Of a stretch of 9,930 bases of DNA, positions 1 to 7,027 are shown one piece after another. The notes below the pieces were generated by a model, which made no database searches, was not told the DNA's origin, and was given only the letters and a program-made list of their open reading frames with translations. The DNA is from JBCCGG01 sp039029395 (lineage in GTDB: Bacteria > Pseudomonadota > Alphaproteobacteria > Kiloniellales > JAKSDN01), in contig JBCCGG010000084.1 of the NCBI GenBank assembly GCA_039029395.1, positions 1-9,930 of the forward strand, in the 5' to 3' direction. The position numbers and the translations under genes are program-made. Position 1 is the stretch's first letter. Every line of letters starts with the position of its first letter.

Positions 1-734
<734 letters not shown>

Positions 735-752
735 AGAAGCTCCTAGACCGCC

Positions 753-1394
753 ATGGCCCGCACCCTGGTCCTCTTTGGCGACAGCGTCTTCGACAACGGC
801 GCCTACGTCGAGTCGGGCGAGAAGGATGTCGCCCAGCATCTGCGCGACCGTTTGCCGGCGGCCGACTGGTCGGTCGAGCTGCGCGCGCTCGATGGTGCCG
901 TGACCGGCGACATCGATAGGCAGATGACCACGAGTCCCCTGCCCCTGCCGTCAACTCTGGTGCTCAGCGTCGGCGGCAACGATGCGCTGGGCCAGGCAGA
1001 GCTGCTCGAAGACCAAGCGGCCGACAAGACGCTGGCCCAGGCCCTGATGATCTTCCGACAGATCAAGGAGAGCTTCCGCCACAGCTACTCCCGGGCCCTG
1101 GCCGCGCTGGGCAGCGTCGACCAGCGGGTCATCGTCTGCACGATCTATAACCCGCAGTACAGCGACGCGGCCTACAACGCGCTGGCGACCACGGCGCTCT
1201 CGTTCTTCAACGACGTGATCGTCGAGGAGGCGATGGCGCGCGGCCTGGAGATCCTGGATCTACGCTGGGTCTGCGCCGAACCGGCCGCCTTCGCCAACCC
1301 GATCGAGCCTTCCGATTACGGCGGCCGCCTGATCGCCGAAGCGATCGCCGAGCGCCTGGGACGGGACAGACGGGCCAAGCCGCGAACAATCTAA
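753..1394 (+). CDS. SGNH/GDSL-type hydrolase family protein, catalytic His not evident
   Basis: This 213-residue protein has the fold signature of SGNH hydrolases, which are esterases, lipases or acyl-carbohydrate deacetylases. Block I is at the N-terminus (LFGDSVFDNG, candidate nucleophile Ser11). Block III is SVGGND at residues 72-77, with the oxyanion Asn76. A Gly-containing block II candidate is DGAVTGD at 47-53. The usual block V, Asp-x-x-His near the C-terminus, is not present. The equivalent stretch reads NPIEPSDYGGRLIA (182-195), and the only histidines are His29 and His110. There is no signal peptide or membrane segment, so it is probably cytoplasmic. The ATG at 753 sits directly before block I, which supports this start, although its ribosome-binding site is weak. 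It lies 18 bases after rpoD in the same direction and may be co-transcribed with it. The physiological substrate is unknown. Confidence 0.82.
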   Translation: MARTLVLFGDSVFDNGAYVESGEKDVAQHLRDRLPAADWSVELRALDGAVTGDIDRQMTTSPLPLPSTLVLSVGGNDALGQAELLEDQAADKTLAQALMIFRQIKESFRHSYSRALAALGSVDQRVIVCTIYNPQYSDAAYNALATTALSFFNDVIVEEAMARGLEILDLRWVCAEPAAFANPIEPSDYGGRLIAEAIAERLGRDRRAKPRTI

Positions 1395-1407
1395 GCGCGC
1401 GCCTTAG
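1391..1407. other. Small palindrome holding the stop codons of two convergent genes
   Basis: CTAAG (1391-1395) and CTTAG (1403-1407) are perfect reverse complements around a 7-base CG-rich centre. The TAA of the SGNH gene (1392-1394, plus strand) and the TAA of the GMC gene (1404-1406, minus strand) are both in the arms. The two genes are separated by only 9 bases. The stem is too short for a strong terminator and has no T run. Confidence 0.4.
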
Positions 1408-3059
1408 CTACGCGCCAACTCTCCCGACCTGATCGGCTGATAGCCTTCGATCTCCACGTCCTCGGGCGGGGCCGGTTCGCGGCCAAGAATCATCTCGGCG
1501 GCCTTTTCCGCGATCATCATGATCGGCGCGTTGGTGTTGCCGCTGACCAGATTTGGCATGACCGCGCCGTCGACCACCCGCAGGCCCTCCAGCCCCTGGA
1601 CCCGCAGCTGGGAATCCACCACCGCCGTCTCGTCGACACCCATCTTGCAGGTACCGACCGGGTGGTAGCAGGTGACCGACGATTGGCGCAGGTAGGCGTC
1701 GATCTCTTGGTCGCTCTTGACGTCGGGGCCCGGCGCCAGCTCGGTGCCGAGATACTTGTGCATGGCCCTTTGCCGGAAGCCCTCCCGGGTGACGCGGATC
1801 GATTGGCGCATGAGCTTGAGATCAGCCTCGGTGGAAAGGCAATTGGGCTCCAAGATCGGCGGCGCCGTGGGATCGGCCGAGCGCAAGGTGAGCTTGCCGC
1901 GGCTTTCCGGGCGCACCGGGCAAACGTGGCACTGAAAGCCATGCTGGTCGGGCGGCCGGCGGCCGTTTTCGTAGACCAGGATCGGGATGAAGTGATGCTG
2001 GATGTCGGGCAAGGGCCCCTCGCCGGCCCGAATGAAGCAGCCCGCCTCGGTGTGCATGGTGGTCCCCGCGCCGGTCTTGAACAGCAGGTATTCCAGGCCG
2101 ATGATCAGCTTGCCCGGATAGCGCGCGGCGCTATAGAGCGTCACCGGCAGCTTGCAGGCATACTTGACCGAGGTGTTCAGGTGGTCCTGCAAATTCTGCC
2201 CGACCCCTGGCAGGTCTTGGATAAGCGGAATGTCCAGCTGGCGCAGGTGGTCGGCCGGCCCGATGCCGGACAGCATGAGCAGCTGGGGCGAGTTGATCGC
2301 CCCGCCTGAGAGGATCACCTCGCGCTCGGCGCGGATCTCCCGGCCGTCGAGCAGCGCCACGCCCCGCGCCCGGCCGGCGTCGATGATCACCTTGGCGACC
2401 AGGGTCTCGACCATGACGGTAAGGTTCGGCCGCTCCAGGGCCGGGCGCAGATAGGTCGCGGACGCGCTCTGGCGCCGGCCCTGCCAGATGTTCATGTCGA
2501 AGCGGCCGTAGCCCTCGAAGGTGCGGCCGTTGAAATCTTGCGAGACCGGAAAGCCGGCCTCGCCCCCGGCCTTCACATAGGCGTTGAACAGCGGGTTGGG
2601 GTACTTGCCGCGCTGCACGCCGACCAGGCCGCCATCGCCCCGGTAGGCGTTGGCGCCCTCGGACCAGCGCTCCAGGCGCTTGAAGATCGGCAGCACCTGG
2701 CAGTAGGCCCAGCCGTCCAGCCCCTGGCGGGCCCAGTTGTCATAGTCCCAAGGGTGCCCGCGGATCCACACCATGCCGTTGATCGAGGAGGAGCCGCCCA
2801 AGACCCGGCCGCGCGGCCAAAACAGCTTGCGGCCGTTCAGCGCAGGCTCCGGCTCGGTCTCGTAGGCCCAATTGAAGCGGGTCGAGCGCAAGGGGTAGGT
2901 CAGCGCGGCCGGCATGGAGAGCTGCCAGCTCTTGTCGATCGGCCCGGCCTCGATCAGCAGCACCCGAGTACTAGGGTCTTCGCTCAGACGGTTGGCCAGC
3001 ACGCAGCCGGCCGAGCCGGCGCCGACGATGATGAAGTCGTAAGCCGCGGGCTCGTCCAT
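1404..3059 (-). CDS. GMC family FAD-dependent alcohol dehydrogenase, choline dehydrogenase-like
   Basis: This 551-residue flavoprotein is of normal length for the GMC (glucose-methanol-choline) oxidoreductases, which oxidise primary alcohols using FAD. The N-terminal ADP-binding motif is FIIVGAGSAG (residues 9-18), with the ribose-binding Glu in LLIEAG (34-39). The first GMC signature is at about 83-101 (GRVLGGSSSING). The C-terminal active-site pair is His466 in CYHPVGTCKMG and Asn510 in GNTNAP. Blocks such as NWAYETEPEP and HGFQCHV match bacterial choline dehydrogenase (BetA) as I remember it, but AlkJ-type and polyethylene-glycol dehydrogenases share much of this, so choline is only a candidate substrate. 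It is the last gene of the amidase/racemase unit, starting 8 bases after the preceding stop with a weak ribosome-binding site, which suggests translational coupling. No betB aldehyde dehydrogenase or betI regulator is in the window. Confidence 0.93.
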   Translation of the reverse strand: MDEPAAYDFIIVGAGSAGCVLANRLSEDPSTRVLLIEAGPIDKSWQLSMPAALTYPLRSTRFNWAYETEPEPALNGRKLFWPRGRVLGGSSSINGMVWIRGHPWDYDNWARQGLDGWAYCQVLPIFKRLERWSEGANAYRGDGGLVGVQRGKYPNPLFNAYVKAGGEAGFPVSQDFNGRTFEGYGRFDMNIWQGRRQSASATYLRPALERPNLTVMVETLVAKVIIDAGRARGVALLDGREIRAEREVILSGGAINSPQLLMLSGIGPADHLRQLDIPLIQDLPGVGQNLQDHLNTSVKYACKLPVTLYSAARYPGKLIIGLEYLLFKTGAGTTMHTEAGCFIRAGEGPLPDIQHHFIPILVYENGRRPPDQHGFQCHVCPVRPESRGKLTLRSADPTAPPILEPNCLSTEADLKLMRQSIRVTREGFRQRAMHKYLGTELAPGPDVKSDQEIDAYLRQSSVTCYHPVGTCKMGVDETAVVDSQLRVQGLEGLRVVDGAVMPNLVSGNTNAPIMMIAEKAAEMILGREPAPPEDVEIEGYQPIRSGELARS

Positions 3060-3067
3060 CGCGCCGC

Positions 3068-4102
3068 TCAGAACAGCTGATGGGCCGTGTCGGTCAGACT
3101 GTAGCCCTCGGGGAAGGGGTCGTCCGGATCGAGGGTGTAGGTGTGCTGCCCGGTGATCCAGGCGCGGCCCGAAATGGATGGCAGAATCGCCGGCCGATTG
3201 CCGACCGTAGTGCCCTCCTCGACCTTCATGTGAAAGGCGGTATCCAGGATCGAGCGCGAGACCAGCGGCTCGCCGAGCGCCAGCTCGCCGCGGGCATGGT
3301 GGGCGGCAAGGCGCGCCGAGGAGGCGGTGCCGCAGGGGCTGCGGTCGATCTTGCCCGGCGATATTACGGTCGCATTGCGTCCTTGCTTAACGCCTTCGCG
3401 CTCTTCGATCGGCTCGGTGAAGGTGACGAAGGTCAGCCCGCCGATGTCGCCCAAGAGCGGATGAATCGGACGGCGCTCGGCCCGCAGGGCGGCCTTGATG
3501 CGCTCGCCCAGCTCGACGATCTCGCGCGCCCGCTCGGGCACGATTTGCAGGCCGACCGAGCCAGCGTCGACCAGGACGAAATAGGCGCCGCCGTAGCAGA
3601 GATCGCAGGTCACCGAGCCCAGCCCCTCGACCGCGACTTCGACCTCGAGCGCCTCGACGAAGCACGGCACGTTGGTGGTCGTGACCCGCGCGACCCGGCC
3701 GTTCTCGCAAGCACAGCGGATGGTCACCAGGCCGCCCGGCGTCTCGAGGGTCAGGTTGGTCTCGGGCTCGTTCATGGCGATCATGCCGGTCTCGAGCAGC
3801 ACGGTGGCAACGCAGATGGAGTTGGAGCCCGACATGGGCGGATAGTCCATGGGCTCCATGACGATGAAGCCGGCATCGGCCGCCGCATCCTTGGCCGGCA
3901 CGATCAAGTTGTAGTGGGTGAAAACGCCACCGCGCGGCTCGCGGATCAAGAGGCGGCGCAGGCCGTCGCCCTCGCTTTGCAGCCAGTCGCGCTGGGCCTT
4001 CACCGTGTCGCCGGGCGGCGGCAGCACGCCGCCGACGATGACCCGGCCGACTTCGCCTTCGGCATGGGCGCCGATCACCTGAATTGCCTTTGCGCTTCGC
4101 AT
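3068..4102 (-). CDS. Proline racemase-superfamily enzyme (hydroxyproline epimerase or dehydratase), Ser/Cys type
   Basis: This 344-residue protein belongs to the proline racemase/4-hydroxyproline 2-epimerase/trans-3-hydroxyproline dehydratase family and has the usual length. Known members use two catalytic residues on opposite faces of the substrate. The second is present as Cys257 in DRSPCGTASSARLA. The first, normally Cys in an MCGH motif, is Ser91 here, in PPMSGSNSICVATVLLETG. Ser/Cys members exist in the superfamily and have been linked to hydroxyproline epimerase or dehydratase chemistry rather than proline racemase; I recall this from the literature and cannot verify it here. The start at 4102 is preceded by GGGGGAG. 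The same frame stays open far upstream, to 5068, but that extension lies inside the amidase gene in another frame and is rejected. The gene sits 17 bases after the amidase stop and 8 bases before the GMC gene, so all three are probably one operon. Confidence 0.92.
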   Translation of the reverse strand: MRSAKAIQVIGAHAEGEVGRVIVGGVLPPPGDTVKAQRDWLQSEGDGLRRLLIREPRGGVFTHYNLIVPAKDAAADAGFIVMEPMDYPPMSGSNSICVATVLLETGMIAMNEPETNLTLETPGGLVTIRCACENGRVARVTTTNVPCFVEALEVEVAVEGLGSVTCDLCYGGAYFVLVDAGSVGLQIVPERAREIVELGERIKAALRAERRPIHPLLGDIGGLTFVTFTEPIEEREGVKQGRNATVISPGKIDRSPCGTASSARLAAHHARGELALGEPLVSRSILDTAFHMKVEEGTTVGNRPAILPSISGRAWITGQHTYTLDPDDPFPEGYSLTDTAHQLF

Positions 4103-4119
4103 GACTCCCCCAAAAGGCT

Positions 4120-5553
4120 TTAGCCGAAGATCGGCGGGTTGCGGTGAAACCATGGCCGCGCCTGCTCGAGCTGTCCAGCCAAAGATAACAGCAAGCCCTC
4201 CTCGCCGTAACGCCCGGTGAACATGACCCCGATCGGCAGGCCCGCGGCGCTCCAATAGAGCGGCAGGGACATGGCCGGCTGGCCGGTGCAGTTGGCCAGG
4301 CGGGTGAAGGGCGAGAAGGCGGTGCTGCGCGCGGTGTAAAGCGCCTCGTCGTCGATCGACATGTCGAGCTGGCCGATCGGGATCGGCGGCTGGGCCAGGG
4401 TCGGCGTCAGCAGGACATCGTAGCGCTCGTGGAACTGGCCGATCTTGCGGCCCTCCCGATGTAGCGTGCGGATCGCGGCCAGCACCTGGGGCCCGCTGTG
4501 CTCGGCGCCAATTGCGATCATCCGCCGGGTCCAGGGCTCCAGGTCGTCGGGACCCGGCTCCCGGCCGAGCAGGGCCGCCAACTCCCTTTGATCGGCCGCC
4601 TGATTGGCCGCGAGCAAGGTAAAGTAGGCCTGGCGCAGGGCCGGCTTGTCGTAGGCGGGTGCGGCCTCCTCTACCTGGTGGCCAAGCGCTTCGCAAAGCG
4701 CCGCCGCGTCGGCTAGGGCCGCCAGACAGTCGGCCGCGACCGGCTGCTCGTAGAACGATTGGGCGGTCACGGCAATGCGCAAGCTGCCGGGCGGGCGGCT
4801 CACCTCCTCCAGGTAAGGCTGCGCGGGCGCCGGCGCAGCGCTGGGATCGCCCGGCGCCGGGCCGGCCGTGGCGTCCAGCAAAGCCGCGCTGTCGCGCACC
4901 GAGCGGGTCACCGCGTGGACCACCGCGAGACCGTTCCAGGATTCGCCGCGCGGCGCCGCGCTGACCCGGTGACGGCTCGGCTTGAGGCCGAACAGGCCGC
5001 AGCAGGCCGCCGGGATTCGGATCGAGCCGCCGCCGTCGCTGGCGCTCGCCAGAGGCACCATGGCGCACGCCACCGCCGCCGCCGCGCCGCCGCTCGAGCC
5101 GCCCGGGGTGCGGCCGGTGTCCCAGGGATTGCCGCAGGGGCCGTGGACCAAGGGTTCAGTGGTGGCGCAAAGGCCGCTTTCCGGCGTGTTGGTGCGCCCA
5201 CAGAAGATCAGGCCGGCCGCCCGGCTGCGCGCCACCACCAGGCTGTCGGCGGTTGCCACCACGCCCTGAAGCGCCCGGCTGCCGCCCCCCGACGGCACGC
5301 CCTCTTCCGCGAAGCCCAGATCCTTGAGCAATGTCGGCACGCCGCGAAAGGGGCCTTCGGGCAAGGCTTTCGGCTTGGCTGCGCGTGTCCGGGCCGCCTC
5401 GAACTGGCGCAGCACCACGGCGTTGAGCGCCGGATCATGGCGCTCTATCGCCGCGATTGCCGCCTCGACCAGCTCGGCCGGGCTGACCTCCTGGCGCGCC
5501 ACCAGGTCCGCCAGGGCGAGCCCATCATGTTTGGCGTAGTCCGTAAAAGTCAT
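4120..5553 (-). CDS. Amidase signature (AS) family enzyme
   Basis: This 477-residue amidase-signature hydrolase cleaves a carboxamide or similar C-N bond with a Ser-cisSer-Lys triad. The triad is visible: Lys77 in PTLLKDLGF, the cis-Ser Ser153 in TPGGSSGG, and the nucleophile Ser177 in ASDGGGSIRIPA. The C-terminal half has the family blocks VLLTPTLAQPPIPIG, FTRLANCTGQPAMSLP and LPIGVMFTGRYGEEGLLL. Length fits the family, and no signal peptide is seen, so it should act in the cytoplasm. I chose the ATG at 5553 because GGGGAG lies 6 bases upstream and the family N-terminus begins just after it. A longer TTG-initiated frame to 5616 would run into the divergent promoter region. GatA of the tRNA amidotransferase is unlikely without gatB/gatC beside it. 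The substrate is unknown. As first gene of the racemase/GMC operon, it may release an amino acid from an amide precursor. Confidence 0.94.
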   Translation of the reverse strand: MTFTDYAKHDGLALADLVARQEVSPAELVEAAIAAIERHDPALNAVVLRQFEAARTRAAKPKALPEGPFRGVPTLLKDLGFAEEGVPSGGGSRALQGVVATADSLVVARSRAAGLIFCGRTNTPESGLCATTEPLVHGPCGNPWDTGRTPGGSSGGAAAAVACAMVPLASASDGGGSIRIPAACCGLFGLKPSRHRVSAAPRGESWNGLAVVHAVTRSVRDSAALLDATAGPAPGDPSAAPAPAQPYLEEVSRPPGSLRIAVTAQSFYEQPVAADCLAALADAAALCEALGHQVEEAAPAYDKPALRQAYFTLLAANQAADQRELAALLGREPGPDDLEPWTRRMIAIGAEHSGPQVLAAIRTLHREGRKIGQFHERYDVLLTPTLAQPPIPIGQLDMSIDDEALYTARSTAFSPFTRLANCTGQPAMSLPLYWSAAGLPIGVMFTGRYGEEGLLLSLAGQLEQARPWFHRNPPIFG

Positions 5554-5636
5554 GGCCGCTCCCCGATTCGCGCTTTCTGCCCACAGTAGGACGGCACTAC
5601 ACTCCGGGGCCAGCAAGTCTTGATGTGGAGGAACCC
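5554..5636. promoter_or_regulatory. Divergent intergenic region between the amidase operon and the triple-RidA gene
   Basis: These 83 bases separate two divergent start codons and must hold the upstream signals of both, unless transcripts come from further out. I see no convincing -35/-10 pair in either direction. The best plus-strand -10 candidate is TACACT at 5598-5603 with a poor -35 at 5575-5580. A short perfect palindrome, CAAGTCTTG, lies at 5614-5622, immediately before the RidA ribosome-binding site, and could be an operator. Shared control of both transcripts is plausible. Confidence 0.4.
5627..5631 (+). promoter_or_regulatory. Ribosome-binding site that fixes the triple-RidA start
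   Basis: GGAGG stands 5 bases before the ATG at 5637. An alternative GTG at 5625 in the same frame would overlap this site and lacks its own, so the ATG at 5637 is preferred. Confidence 0.7.
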
Positions 5637-6869
5637 ATGCTGCCGCGGCGACGCTTTCATCCCGAGGATCACTTCTCGATCGGCATTCCGCTCAACCACA
5701 GCCATGGGCTGGCCTGCGGCGACATGATCTTCGTCGGCGGCCAAGTGGATCTTAACCCCGAGGCCGAAGTCACCACGCCGGGCGACCTCAAGGCCCAGAC
5801 CCGCATCGCCATGGAGGGCATCGCCCGGGTGCTCGACGGGCTGGGCGCCGACCTCTTCGACTTGGTCAAGCTGAGCGCCTTTTACGTGACCGACGGCACC
5901 GTGGTCGAGCGCGACCTCTTGCAGGAGATCGCCCGCCACCTGCCCAGCGGGGCCACGCCCGGGCCGGCGATCACCCTGGTGCCCCTCGAGGCGCTTGCCT
6001 TTCCGGGCATGGAGATCGAGATCGAGGCGATCGCCATGCGCGACCAGAACGGCGGGCGCCTGCCCCGGGCGGCCGCCTGGATTCCCGACGGCGCGCCCTT
6101 GCCGCCGGCCTTCAGCCAGGCCTTGCGCTGCGGACAATTGCTGTTCGCCAGCGGCCAGAGCGCGCTCGACGATATCGACCGCATCGCCGAACCGGGCCGC
6201 CTGGTGGCCCAGAGCGGGATCGTGCTGAGCAAGCTCGACCGCCTGCTGCACCAGCTCGGCGGCGATCTGCAGGACGCGGTCAAGGCCAACGTCTTCAATG
6301 TGGAGCCGGGCCATAAGGAGGAGTGGAAGGAGGCCGCCCTGGTGCGCGCCGGCTTCTACCGGGAGCCGGGTCCGACCGCGACCGGCATCTCCCTGCCGCG
6401 GCTTTCGCCCGAGGGCCTGATGGTGCGCACCGACGTGATCGCCATGCGCGGTTTGGACGGCGCCCGACTTCAACGGTCCCACGCCTGGCCGAGCGGCCAT
6501 TGGGACTGGCCGGTCCACCTGCCCTACCGCCACGGCCTGCGCTGCGGCGATCTGGTGTTCCTGGGCGGCCAGGTTTCGCTCGCGCCCGACAGCCGGGTCG
6601 TCGACCCGGGCGACATGGAGGCCCAGACCCACCGCGCCATGCGCTTCATCGGCCGGGTCCTGGAGGAGCTGGGCTTAAGCTTCGAGAACATCGTCAAGGC
6701 AAACGCCTTCTACACCGGCCAGGGGAACGACGCGGCCGAGCTGCACCAGAACTTGTCCATCCGCTCCAGCTACTACGGCGCCGCCGCCCCGGTCTCGACC
6801 GGCGTCCCGGTACCTTATCTGGCCTACGAGGAGATGGTGATCGAGATCGACGTGGTGGCGATGGTGTAA
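5637..6869 (+). CDS. Three tandem RidA/YjgF (Rid) domains fused in one protein
   Basis: This 410-residue protein contains three consecutive Rid domains, roughly 14-134, 154-270 and 288-410. Domains 1 and 3 are clearly alike: HGLACGDMIFVGGQVDLNP against HGLRCGDLVFLGGQVSLAP, each followed by an AQT helix and a DLVKLSAFYV/NIVKANAFYT block. Domain 2 is more divergent (CGQLLFASGQSALDDID). Ordinary RidA is about 128 residues and forms homotrimers with active sites between subunits, so this chain may fold as a one-piece pseudotrimer. RidA uses an Arg (Arg105 in E. coli) to hydrolyse reactive imines/enamines. By ungapped alignment that position is Thr in all three domains (Thr113, Thr249, Thr388), as in Rid subgroups that lack imine deaminase activity. 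No signal peptide is present. It diverges from the amidase operon, which suggests a part in the same pathway. The exact reaction is unknown. Confidence 0.9.
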   Translation: MLPRRRFHPEDHFSIGIPLNHSHGLACGDMIFVGGQVDLNPEAEVTTPGDLKAQTRIAMEGIARVLDGLGADLFDLVKLSAFYVTDGTVVERDLLQEIARHLPSGATPGPAITLVPLEALAFPGMEIEIEAIAMRDQNGGRLPRAAAWIPDGAPLPPAFSQALRCGQLLFASGQSALDDIDRIAEPGRLVAQSGIVLSKLDRLLHQLGGDLQDAVKANVFNVEPGHKEEWKEAALVRAGFYREPGPTATGISLPRLSPEGLMVRTDVIAMRGLDGARLQRSHAWPSGHWDWPVHLPYRHGLRCGDLVFLGGQVSLAPDSRVVDPGDMEAQTHRAMRFIGRVLEELGLSFENIVKANAFYTGQGNDAAELHQNLSIRSSYYGAAAPVSTGVPVPYLAYEEMVIEIDVVAMV

Positions 6870-6901
6870 CCAACCAGTGTCGACACAGAGGTCGCAGAGG
6901 A
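6868..6901 (+). repeat. Direct repeat, copy 1 (CACAGAG-type)
   Basis: Bases 6868-6893 are identical to 9757-9782 (26 bases), and the match continues to 6901/9790 with two differences (32 of 34). The repeat starts on the last two bases of the RidA stop codon. It includes a perfect 10-base palindrome, GTGTCGACAC, at 6877-6886, and then enters the CACAGAG-rich tract. The other copy is 2.9 kb away in the same orientation, on the far side of the sulfatase and Rieske genes. Confidence 0.9.
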
Positions 6902-7015
6902 AAGGCACAGAGCACACAGAGAGACGCTCGGGCCTTCATCAATGGACTTGCGGCCGAACGAAGATCCCTTTGATTCCCTGTGAACTCTGTGCCCTTCCTC
7001 TGTGATCTCTGTGTC
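6882..7015. repeat. Long imperfect inverted repeat (CACAGAG-rich, MITE-like or terminator-like)
   Basis: The arms at 6882-6912 and 6985-7015 are reverse complements at 28 of 31 positions, with weaker pairing for about 13 bases further in. The centre is about 72 bases. The left arm carries CACAGAG-type heptamers starting at 6884, 6893, 6906 and 6915; the right arm carries their complements. The element fills nearly all of the 158-base gap between the convergent RidA and sulfatase genes. The transcript would fold into a strong hairpin in both directions, so it could end transcription from both sides. CACAGAG-rich intergenic repeats occur in several bacterial phyla, but I cannot assign this one to a named family. 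No transposase is present. Confidence 0.85.
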
Positions 7016-7027
7016 CAGCTTGTTGTT

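Noticed and set aside
1404..3059. Naming the GMC gene betA
   Set aside because: The similarity is good, but GMC alcohol dehydrogenases with other substrates share these motifs, and betB and betI are absent from the window.
4103..5068. A 322-codon upstream extension of the proline racemase-family frame on the minus strand, giving a 666-residue frame
   Set aside because: It lies inside the amidase gene in another frame, is rich in Arg, Gly, Pro and Ala without family motifs, and the ATG at 4102 has a good ribosome-binding site and the normal family N-terminus.
5554..5616. A longer amidase start (TTG at 5616) adding 21 residues
   Set aside because: It would cover most of the divergent control region and lacks a ribosome-binding site, while the ATG at 5553 has GGGGAG 6 bases upstream.
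5625..5636. A GTG start for the triple-RidA gene at 5625
   Set aside because: It overlaps the GGAGG ribosome-binding site that serves the ATG at 5637.
5550..6632. A 360-codon open frame antisense to the triple-RidA gene
   Set aside because: It is a high-GC shadow: low-complexity composition, no recognisable motifs, and the opposite strand has three clear Rid domains.
6868..6925. The CACAGAG heptamers as a CRISPR-like array
   Set aside because: The units are only 7 bases with 2-6 base gaps, far too short for CRISPR repeats and spacers, and no cas gene is near.
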